Source: Cupriavidus numazuensis
Lineage (GTDB): Bacteria > Pseudomonadota > Gammaproteobacteria > Burkholderiales > Burkholderiaceae
Direction: 5' to 3'
Assembly (NCBI RefSeq): GCF_905397435.1
Contig: NZ_CAJPVI010000078.1
Location: forward strand, 1-33,402
Length of the DNA: 33,402 nt
Part shown: positions 1 to 10,513 of the stretch, one piece after another
Layout: every line of letters starts with the position of its first letter
Numbering within the stretch: the stretch's first letter is position 1
Notes under the pieces: model-generated
What the model was told of the DNA's origin: nothing
Databases searched by the model: none
What the model saw: the letters and a program-made list of their open reading frames with translations, nothing else
Program-made: the position numbers and the translations under genes

Positions 1-59
1 GATCTACAACTGAATTGCCGCTGCCTTCTGCTTAGTGGGCCGGGGCGCGTTCATTCCAT

Positions 60-132
60 CTTTTTGTCGCTCGGACAAAAAGTGACTCGCCGGCTACGCC
101 GGCGAAACAGCAGCGCTAGCCAAGAACGGCAC
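60..132 (-). repeat. Two-hairpin dispersed repeat, left copy
   Basis: This stretch is the reverse complement of 33271-33343 with only two mismatches (at 117 and 129). It contains two perfect hairpins: CTTTTTGTC/GACAAAAAG around a five-base loop (60-82), and CGCCGGC/GCCGGCG around a three-base loop (about 88-104). The other copy lies in opposite orientation at the far end of the window. Apparent reading frames across it are low-complexity Arg/Ser-rich and not credible genes. It probably belongs to a dispersed intergenic repeat family; a role as transcription terminator or folded DNA/RNA element is an inference. Confidence 0.8.
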
Positions 133-168
133 CCCCGCGCTTCCTCAAAGCACATTTTTGGCGTCCAC

Positions 169-699
169 TCAGAGCACCCCAAGCAACCCAGCCACCCCTC
201 CGAGCCCCACCAGCACAAGCGGATGCACCCGCGTCTTCATCATCAACAACACCGTCACCACGGTCACCGCCGCCGCGCCCCAGCCGTGGTCGACGCTGCG
301 CGCCAGCACCCAGCCCGACGAGAGCAGCAGGCCGATCGTCAGCGCGGCCAGCCCGCGCCGAATCAGGCCGGGCCAGGTCGCATGCGGAGAGCGGCCCGAA
401 AAGTATTCGAACGCGAGCGCAATCAGGCTCGACGGCCCGCACATGCCAAGCATGGCCGCGAGCGATCCGGCGAAGCCCGCCACCTGCCAGCCGAACAGCG
501 AGACGAACAGCACATTGGGTCCCGGCGCGGCCTGCGAGATCGCATACATGGCCGAGAACTGCGCATCGGTCAGCCAGCCGTTGGCCTCGACCAGATAGCG
601 GTGCATGTCCGGCAGCGTGGAACTGGCGCCGCCGATCGCGAGCAGCGACAGCGCACTGAAATGGGCAAACAGGCTGCCCAGCACCTCGGCCGCGCTCAT
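169..699 (-). CDS. Half-size chromate transporter (CHR family), distal subunit
   Basis: A 176-residue hydrophobic membrane protein of the chromate ion transporter (CHR) family. Long CHR proteins have two homologous halves; short ones are encoded as adjacent pairs, as here. The conserved CHR motif is visible as SQAAPGPN near residue 48, followed by a glycine-rich helix (GWQVAGFAGSLAAMLG), and several membrane segments follow. The start at 699 is chosen because its ATG overlaps the TGA of the upstream half gene (ATGA, four bases), which implies translational coupling and equal amounts of the two halves. Family members export chromate or related oxyanions; which anion is moved here cannot be read from sequence. 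A longer upstream extension exists but lies inside the neighbouring gene. Confidence 0.85.
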   Translation of the reverse strand: MSAAEVLGSLFAHFSALSLLAIGGASSTLPDMHRYLVEANGWLTDAQFSAMYAISQAAPGPNVLFVSLFGWQVAGFAGSLAAMLGMCGPSSLIALAFEYFSGRSPHATWPGLIRRGLAALTIGLLLSSGWVLARSVDHGWGAAAVTVVTVLLMMKTRVHPLVLVGLGGVAGLLGVL

Positions 700-1253
700 T
701 GCCGCCCTCCCCGGTTCGCGCGCCACTCAAGCACCAGCGCAAGCGGCACCAGCACCGCCATCACCGGCACGAGCGGCCAGCGCAGCAGGCCGATGACAAG
801 GAACGCCGCGCCGCCAATCAGCACGGCGCGCGTGGTCAGCGACTGGCTCTGCGCGAGCCGGATCGCGGTGGCCAGCATGAGTCCGGCCGACACCGCCGTC
901 ATGCCGGCCAGCATGCGCTGCACGGCCGGCACGTCCTGATAGTGCTGGTACAGCAGCAACAAGCCGAGCACCAGCCCCATCGGCACCATGACCAGCCCGC
1001 TGAACGCCGCCAGCGCGCCACGCCAGCCGGCAAAGCGCAGACCGAGCATCAGCGCGAGGTTGATGACATTGGGCCCGGGCAAGACCTGCCCCAGACTCAG
1101 CAGCTCGACAAAGTCGCGGTCATCCATCCAGCGGTTGCGCTCTACCACCGCGCGGCGCACGAACGGCAACACGCCGCCGAAGCCGGACAGCCCCATGCGG
1201 GCGAATTCGATGAAGAGGGTGCGAGGGGTGGGGGGTGGGGCGAGGGAGGACAT
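696..1253 (-). CDS. Half-size chromate transporter (CHR family), proximal subunit
   Basis: A 185-residue membrane protein, homologous to the next gene and to the N-terminal half of full-length ChrA. The signature GQVLPGPN lies near residue 53, preceded by the typical FARMGLSGFGGVLPFVRR region and by RNRWMDDRDFVELLSL. About five hydrophobic segments follow. The start at 1253 (MSSLAPPP) is preferred over the open frame running up to 1385, because the extension translates REP-like hairpin DNA and has no family similarity. No good ribosome binding site is visible. Its stop overlaps the start of the downstream half by four bases, so the two are one transcriptional and translational unit. The pair probably forms a heterodimeric exporter. 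Confidence 0.85.
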   Translation of the reverse strand: MSSLAPPPTPRTLFIEFARMGLSGFGGVLPFVRRAVVERNRWMDDRDFVELLSLGQVLPGPNVINLALMLGLRFAGWRGALAAFSGLVMVPMGLVLGLLLLYQHYQDVPAVQRMLAGMTAVSAGLMLATAIRLAQSQSLTTRAVLIGGAAFLVIGLLRWPLVPVMAVLVPLALVLEWRANRGGRQ

Positions 1254-1316
1254 GGGAGGGAGAATGACAGCTACGGCCAGAAACTGCGGCGGCCTTAAAT
1301 CTACTGCGGCGGAACT

Positions 1317-1439
1317 CCCCTCTCCCGTACACGGGAGAGGGGTTGGGGGAGAGGGCAGGAGCCTCCACGAAGCACAGCCTGCCACATCGAGACACGCCTG
1401 CCCTCACCCCCGGCCCCTCTCCCGCGAGCGGGAGAGGGG
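1317..1439. repeat. Inverted pair of REP-like GGGAGAGGGG hairpins
   Basis: Two long hairpins built from the same unit lie between parC and the CHR genes. The first pairs 1317-1326 with 1333-1342 (CCCCTCTCCC/GGGAGAGGGG). The second pairs 1414-1425 with 1428-1439 (12 base pairs). The outer flanks (GGTTGGGGGAGAGGGCAGG after the first, a complementary CCTGCCCTCACCCCCGGCC before the second) make the two units mirror images, as in a REP doublet. No T-run follows, so they are not classical terminators. They may protect the 3' end of parC mRNA or limit read-through into the CHR genes (inference). Confidence 0.75.
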
Positions 1440-1464
1440 AGAAACCAAGCAGTGCGCTCAGGCC

Positions 1465-3807
1465 CTAGCTGCCCGAAGGCGGCGCAACCCTGAACGGATC
1501 GATCCGCACACCCTTCAGCTTCGTCTCGAGCGCCTTGCCCTTGCGCGCCCGCTTGCCGATATAAGCCATCAGGTTTGCCCCTGCCACCTTCTGCGACTCG
1601 GGCTTGCCACCACGCGGCGTGGTGCCGGACACCACCAGTCCCGGCGCTCCGACCCCCACCGCCTGCAGCAGCTTTTCCTTCGGCTCCAGCTCCATCAGGA
1701 TCACGCCGCGGCCGCCGGCCGACAGCACCTTGACCTCGTCGAGCGCGACCAGCAGCAGGCGGCCATTGCCGGACAGGCAGGCCACATGCGTGGCCTCGTC
1801 GGCGATCGGCGCGGGCGTCAGCGGTGCATCGCCGTCATCGAGCGTCAGGAAGGACTTGCCGCCCTTCTGCCGGCCCGTCATGTCGCCGACCTTGGTCAGG
1901 AAGCCGTTACCGCCCTGCGTCGCGATCAGCATGCGCTGCTCGGCATTGCCGGCAAACGTGTGGGCAATCTGGCTGCCCGGCTGCAGTTCGATCAGCGTGG
2001 TCAGCGGCACGCCGTCGCCACGGCCGCCCGGCAGGCTGGCTACCGGTACCGAATACACGCGGCCATTGGTGCCGAATGCCAGCAACACATCGATCGTGCG
2101 GCATTCGAAGGTGTCGTACAGCGCATCGCCAGCCTTGAACGTGAACTGCTGCGCATCATGCCCTTGGCCCTGGCGAGTACGCACCCAGCCCTTCTGCGAT
2201 ACCACCACAGTGACCGGTTCGTCTACCACGCGTACCTCGGCGGCAGCGCGGCGCTCTTCCTGGATCAACGTGCGGCGCGGGTCCTTGTCTTCGGGGCTGT
2301 ACTGCTTCGCGTCGGTCTCGATCTCCTTGATGATGCGACGGCGCATCATGGTGTCGGACTTCAGCAGCACGTCGAGATCGGCCTGCTCTTCGCGCAGGTC
2401 CTTGAGTTCCTTCTCGATCCGGATGGCTTCGAGCCTGGCCAGCTGGCGCAGGCGGATTTCCAGGATGTCCTCGGCCTGGCGATCGCTCAGGCCGAAACGC
2501 TCCATCAGCGCGGGCTTGGGCTCGTCGCTTTCGCGGATGATGCGGATCACCTCGTCGATGTTGAGCAGCACCAGCATCCGGCCTTCGAGGATGTGGATGC
2601 GGTCTTCCACCTTGCCCAGGCGATGGCGCGTGCGCCGCGTGACGGTGGCGAAGCGGAAGTCGATCCACTCGCGCAGGATGTCGCGCAGGCCCTTCTGGCG
2701 CGGGCGGCCATCCGTGCCGATCATCACCAGGTTGATCGGCGCGCCTGATTCCAGGCTGGTGTGCGCGAGCAGCGTCTGGATGAATTCCTGCTGCTCGACG
2801 TTCTTGCTCTTGGGCTCGAACACCAGCCGCACCGGCGCGTCCTTGCCGGATTCGTCGCGCACGGCGTCCAGCACGGCCAGCACCGAGGCCTTGAGCTGCT
2901 GCTGCTCGGGGGTCAGCGCCTTCTTGCCGGCCTTGACCTTCGGGTTGGTCAGCTCCTCGATTTCTTCGAGCACCTTCTGCGCCGACGTGGCGGGCGGCAG
3001 TTCGGTCACTACCAGTTGCCACTGGCCGCGCGCCATTTCCTCGATGGTCCAGCGCGCGCGCACCTTGAGGCTGCCGCGGCCGCTTTCGTAGATCTGGGCG
3101 ATATCGGCCGCCGGCGAGATGATCTGGCCGCCGCCGGGATAGTCCGGGCCCGGCATCAGCGCGAGCAGCTCGGCCAGCGTGATGTTCGGGTTGCGGATCA
3201 TCGCCACGGTGGCGCCGGCCACTTCGCGCAGGTTGTGCGGCGGCACTTCGGTCGCCATGCCCACGGCGATGCCAGACGCGCCGTTGAGCAGCACGAACGG
3301 CATGCGCGCGGGCAGCAGCTTCGGCTCTTCCATCGAGCCGTCGTAGTTGGCGATGAAATCGACCGTGCCCTGGTCGATCTCGTCCAGCAGCAGGCGCGAG
3401 ATCGGCGTCAGGCGCGCTTCCGTGTAACGCATTGCCGCGGCACCGTCGCCATCGCGCGAGCCGAAGTTGCCCTGGCCGTCGATCAGCGGATAGCGCAGCG
3501 AGAAGTCCTGCGCCAGTCGCACCAGCGCGTCGTACGCCGACTGGTCGCCGTGCGGGTGGAACTTGCCCAGCACGTCGCCGACCACGCGCGCGGACTTGAC
3601 CGGCTTGGCATCGGCGCGCAGGCCCATCTCGTGCATGGAGAACAGGATGCGCCGCTGCACGGGCTTCTGGCCATCCGCGACCTCGGGCAACGCGCGGCCC
3701 TTGACCACGCTGACGGCGTAGTCGAGATAAGCCCGCTCGGCGTAGCGCGCCAGCGTCAGCGAATCCGCGGGCTCTTCAGGTTGAAACGTGATGTCTTGTT
3801 GTTCCAT
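1465..3807 (-). CDS. parC: DNA topoisomerase IV subunit A
   Basis: A 780-residue type IIA topoisomerase A subunit that cuts and rejoins DNA; with ParE it decatenates sister chromosomes. The catalytic tyrosine is Tyr128 in AAMRYTEARL. The N-terminal winged-helix region carries GKFHPHGDQSAYDALVRL (about 81-98), followed by the tower and a coiled-coil region (about 440-510). The C-terminal third is a weakly conserved beta-pinwheel, shorter than in GyrA and without a clear GyrA box, which with the parE neighbour supports ParC rather than GyrA. At the position equivalent to the quinolone-contact serine of E. coli ParC (Ser80) there is Gln89, and Asp93 replaces Glu84. The gene is third in a parE-transglycosylase-parC series, 72 bases after the transglycosylase stop. 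The start fits the family N-terminus. Confidence 0.97.
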   Translation of the reverse strand: MEQQDITFQPEEPADSLTLARYAERAYLDYAVSVVKGRALPEVADGQKPVQRRILFSMHEMGLRADAKPVKSARVVGDVLGKFHPHGDQSAYDALVRLAQDFSLRYPLIDGQGNFGSRDGDGAAAMRYTEARLTPISRLLLDEIDQGTVDFIANYDGSMEEPKLLPARMPFVLLNGASGIAVGMATEVPPHNLREVAGATVAMIRNPNITLAELLALMPGPDYPGGGQIISPAADIAQIYESGRGSLKVRARWTIEEMARGQWQLVVTELPPATSAQKVLEEIEELTNPKVKAGKKALTPEQQQLKASVLAVLDAVRDESGKDAPVRLVFEPKSKNVEQQEFIQTLLAHTSLESGAPINLVMIGTDGRPRQKGLRDILREWIDFRFATVTRRTRHRLGKVEDRIHILEGRMLVLLNIDEVIRIIRESDEPKPALMERFGLSDRQAEDILEIRLRQLARLEAIRIEKELKDLREEQADLDVLLKSDTMMRRRIIKEIETDAKQYSPEDKDPRRTLIQEERRAAAEVRVVDEPVTVVVSQKGWVRTRQGQGHDAQQFTFKAGDALYDTFECRTIDVLLAFGTNGRVYSVPVASLPGGRGDGVPLTTLIELQPGSQIAHTFAGNAEQRMLIATQGGNGFLTKVGDMTGRQKGGKSFLTLDDGDAPLTPAPIADEATHVACLSGNGRLLLVALDEVKVLSAGGRGVILMELEPKEKLLQAVGVGAPGLVVSGTTPRGGKPESQKVAGANLMAYIGKRARKGKALETKLKGVRIDPFRVAPPSGS

Positions 3808-3879
3808 GGATTGGCAAGAAGACGGCGCGCCATGATGTGAAGCCGGCGCGCCGGGTGGCTTGTTATTCGGGTGTTTGGG

Positions 3880-4656
3880 TCAGGGCATGTTCCGCCGTCC
3901 GCCGATCACCATTTTCACGCGCGACGGCTCGCCGGCTGCCGCACTGGTACGGGTCGCGACCGGCCCGCCGGGCTTGTAGAGCCGGTAGAACTGCAGCACC
4001 GTGCTCACGTATTGCTGCGTCTCCGGGTACGGCGGAATCCGGTTGTTGTAGCGCTGCACCGCGCCCTCGCCCGCGTTGTACGCGGCCAGCACCAGTTCGA
4101 GGTTGTCGGGGAACAGTTCCATCAGCCAGCGCAGGTAGCGCACGCCGGCAGAGATATTGGTATGCGGGTCGGCCAGTTTTTCTCCGACGCTGCGGCGCGC
4201 ATCGGCGCTCACACCGAAACGCGCGCCAGTATCGGGAATCACCTGCATCAGCCCGATTGCGCCCTTGGGCGATACCGCCGACGGATTGAAGCCCGACTCC
4301 ACCGCCATCACGGCCTTGACCAGCGCGGGGTCGACATCCTGCTTGCCGGCGATCTGCCGGATCATCGGTTCGACCTTGGCGATATTCGGGTGGTTGACGA
4401 CGTAGCGGTACAGCTTGTGCCGCTCAAGGTCGCTCTTTGGCGCGGCGCTCGCCTCGCGCGAAGTATCGAAGCTGCCGCCGTCCCGCATGAAGAGCCTGTA
4501 GCGCTCGTCGAGCTTGCGGTCGGCGAAGTGGGCGATGCCATCGTCGTCGACGAAGCCGTAGAGTTCGGCATGCGCCGGCGCGCAGGCGAGACCGGCCACC
4601 ATCAGCACGGCCGCGGCCGCCTGTTGCCATGGTTTGCGGGTCGGTCTCGTTCTCAT
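3880..4656 (-). CDS. Secreted lytic transglycosylase with DUF4124-like N-terminus
   Basis: A 258-residue periplasmic enzyme predicted to cleave the MurNAc-GlcNAc bond of peptidoglycan, forming 1,6-anhydro ends. Residues 1-30 form a signal peptide (basic start, hydrophobic core, ending APAHA). A short beta-rich DUF4124-like segment follows (YGFVDDDGIAHFADRK). The Slt catalytic domain covers about 95-215, with Glu120 in AVMAVESGFNP as catalytic acid, then the GAIGLMQVIPDT and AAYNAGEGAVQRY motifs. The ATG at 4656 is preferred to a TTG at 4707 because it places the signal peptide at the N-terminus. It sits between parE (76-base gap) and parC (72-base gap) on the same strand, so co-transcription is plausible. 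Whether the cell-wall activity is linked to chromosome segregation is inference. Confidence 0.92.
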   Translation of the reverse strand: MRTRPTRKPWQQAAAAVLMVAGLACAPAHAELYGFVDDDGIAHFADRKLDERYRLFMRDGGSFDTSREASAAPKSDLERHKLYRYVVNHPNIAKVEPMIRQIAGKQDVDPALVKAVMAVESGFNPSAVSPKGAIGLMQVIPDTGARFGVSADARRSVGEKLADPHTNISAGVRYLRWLMELFPDNLELVLAAYNAGEGAVQRYNNRIPPYPETQQYVSTVLQFYRLYKPGGPVATRTSAAAGEPSRVKMVIGGRRNMP

Positions 4657-4732
4657 CTTGGGTTGCGGCTTGCGCGCGAGGACGTCGAAGCGCGCATTAT
4701 CCCCCAATGTCGGACGGCGTACAGACTGGCGC

Positions 4733-6724
<1,992 letters not shown>

Positions 6725-7034
6725 GGAGTCGCTACGAAAGTGGAGATCCCGGCCATTGCGGCGCGCATTCGTGGCTGCGCCGGGGTGCCGGGCACTGCAT
6801 TGTAATGGAAGCCCGGACCGGCAATCGTGGCAAAAAGGCAGCGGCGTCAGCGCCCTTCCTTGCCGGCCGTCCGGATTACCATGCCGCCCGTCCGGACTTG
6901 CAGGCAGCGCCCGACGCCTTCCGGCGAGCCGGAGTAAACTCGCGCAAACCCGATCCGGCCGCCCATGCCGCGCCCGGGCAACACAACAAGAACCACAACG
7001 ACAGCGGCACTCCTCCGCCCGCAGCGAGCCCGAT
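6725..7034. other. Divergent intergenic region between parE and the MFS gene
   Basis: About 310 bases with no credible gene. The only promoter-like signal I see is TACAAT on the minus strand (complement of 6799-6804), suitably placed for parE, but with a poorly spaced -35. The plus-strand half before the MFS start is GC-rich, without a recognisable promoter, terminator or operator, and only a weak purine stretch precedes the MFS start codon. Confidence 0.5.
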
Positions 7035-8246
7035 ATGCAGAACCGACAACTCTCCCTGACCACCGTACTTGTGTGCGGCGGCCTGCTCGTCACCCTGTCC
7101 ATGGGTATCCGGCATGGCTTCGGCCTGTTCAACCTGCCGATCACCCAGGCCCACGGCTGGAACCGCGAGACCTTCGCCTTCGCGCTGGCGCTGCAGAACC
7201 TGATGTGGGGCGCGAGCCAGCCGTTTGCGGGCGCGCTTGCCGACAAGTTCGGCGCGCTGCGCATCATGCTCATCGGCGTGGCGCTGTACGTCGGCGGGCT
7301 GGTGGTGATGGCGCTGTCGACGAGCGGCACGGCCTTTGCGACCGGCGCGGGCGTCATGATCGGTATTGCTCAGTCGGGCACCACGTACAGCATCGTCTAC
7401 GGCGTGATCGGCCGCATTGCCAGCCCCGACAAGCGCGTCTGGGCCATGGGCATTGCCGCCGCGGCCGGTTCGTTCGGACAATTCCTGATGATTCCGGTCG
7501 AGCAGACGCTGATCTCGGGCATGGGCTGGCAGAACGCGCTGTTCGTGATGGCACTGATGGCCTGCGTCATGCTGCCGCTGGCATTCACGCTGCGCGAGCC
7601 GAAGATGGCCGCGCATGACGGCGGGCATCACCAGACCATTGGCCAGGCTGTGCGCGAGGCGTTCGGCAACCGCAATTTCCAACTGCTGACGCTGGGCTAC
7701 TTCGTGTGCGGCTTCCAGGTCGTGTTCATCGGCGTGCACCTGGCGCCGTATCTGAAGGACAAGGGCCTGACCGATCCGAAGATCGCCACCGTGGCGCTCG
7801 CGCTGATCGGCCTGTTCAATGTGTTCGGCACCTACACCGCCGGCGCCATGGGGCAACGCATGCCCAAGCGCTACCTGCTGTCGGCGATCTACCTGACGCG
7901 CTCGGTGGTGATTGCGGGCTACCTGCTGCTGCCGCTGACGGCCGCCAGCACCTGGGTGTTCGCGGCGATGATCGGCTTCCTGTGGCTGTCGACGGTGCCG
8001 CTGACCAACGGCATCATCGCCCAGGTGTTCGGCGTGAAGTACCTGTCGATGCTGTCCGGCGTGGTGTTCTTCTCGCACCAGATCGGCAGCTTCCTGGGCG
8101 CATGGCTAGGCGGCTATCTGTATGACCGCACGGGCGGCTACACCACGGTGTGGATGATCGCGATGGCACTGGGCGTAATGGCAGCGCTGGTCAACCTGCC
8201 GATCCGCGAGCAGGCGGTCGCGCGACCGCAGCCGGCCGCGGCATGA
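7035..8246 (+). CDS. Major facilitator superfamily transporter
   Basis: A 403-residue polytopic membrane protein with about twelve hydrophobic segments in two halves joined by a hydrophilic loop near residues 190-210 (REPKMAAHDGGHHQT). The loop between segments 2 and 3 has GALADKFGALRIMLIG, the MFS A-type motif in variant form (GxLaDrxGrR). The N-terminus (GIRHGFGLFNLPITQAHGWNRETF) and the Gly/Pro pattern resemble the oxalate/formate and monocarboxylate-like MFS branch, so an organic anion substrate is possible but not shown. The ATG at 7035 puts the first membrane helix at the N-terminus; the longer open frame upstream is non-coding in character. It overlaps the next small gene by four bases, and the pair is likely co-translated. 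Confidence 0.9.
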   Translation: MQNRQLSLTTVLVCGGLLVTLSMGIRHGFGLFNLPITQAHGWNRETFAFALALQNLMWGASQPFAGALADKFGALRIMLIGVALYVGGLVVMALSTSGTAFATGAGVMIGIAQSGTTYSIVYGVIGRIASPDKRVWAMGIAAAAGSFGQFLMIPVEQTLISGMGWQNALFVMALMACVMLPLAFTLREPKMAAHDGGHHQTIGQAVREAFGNRNFQLLTLGYFVCGFQVVFIGVHLAPYLKDKGLTDPKIATVALALIGLFNVFGTYTAGAMGQRMPKRYLLSAIYLTRSVVIAGYLLLPLTAASTWVFAAMIGFLWLSTVPLTNGIIAQVFGVKYLSMLSGVVFFSHQIGSFLGAWLGGYLYDRTGGYTTVWMIAMALGVMAALVNLPIREQAVARPQPAAA

Positions 8247-8382
8247 CGACCATTGCCCGCCAACGCCTGCTGCGCGCCGCCGGCCTGCTAGGGCTGGCGG
8301 CGGCGCTGGTGCTAGGGTTTATCGGGTATCTGCGGCCGTCGTTTATGGTGGACCTGACGAATATGGTGCTGGCGTGGTGTGG

Positions 8383-8386
<4 letters not shown>
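8243..8386 (+). CDS. 47-residue membrane microprotein coupled to the MFS gene
   Basis: The ATG at 8243 overlaps the MFS stop codon (ATGA), a typical translational-coupling arrangement. The product has a basic start (TTIARQRLLRAAG), one strong hydrophobic helix (about residues 11-30) and a short conserved-looking tail RPSFMVDLTNMVLAWCG. I recall similar short tails in small beta-proteobacterial proteins but cannot name a family. Its stop codon shares three bases with the stop of the converging uup gene. It might be a small partner of the MFS carrier or an independent inner-membrane peptide; both are inference. It could be chance, but the overlap, helix and tail argue for a gene. Confidence 0.6.
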
Positions 8387-10311
<1,925 letters not shown>

Positions 10312-10458
10312 GGGAGGAAATCGGGCAGCGGAATTGCGGAATCGGAAGGTGCGCCGGGAGCACGGGTGTCAGCGGCTTTGGCGCGAGGCAGGCCGCATTG
10401 TAGAACACCGGCGCGGGAACTTTACCGGGCGCCTGCCGCCGCGTCACCGGCGCCAAAG

Positions 10459-10490
10459 AAAAAAGCCCCGCGAGCATGGCTCGCGAGGCT
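10459..10490 (-). terminator. Intrinsic terminator of the lipoprotein gene
   Basis: On the minus strand an 11-base-pair stem (10489-10479 with 10475-10465, one G-U pair, three-base loop) is followed by six T residues. It starts 25 bases after the stop of the 10514-12601 gene. On the plus strand the same hairpin has a C-A mismatch and no T-run, so it serves the minus-strand transcript and separates it from uup. Confidence 0.85.
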
Positions 10491-10513
10491 TTCAGCGCGG
10501 CAAACCGGCCGGC

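Noticed and set aside
1254..1385. N-terminal extension of the proximal CHR protein
   Set aside because: The extension translates REP-like hairpin sequence and lacks similarity to CHR N-termini; the start at 1253 gives the normal family beginning.
988..3091. Long plus-strand open frames opposite parC
   Set aside because: High-GC shadow frames: Arg/Ser/Pro-rich composition, no ribosome binding sites and no family motifs, while the minus strand encodes a complete ParC.
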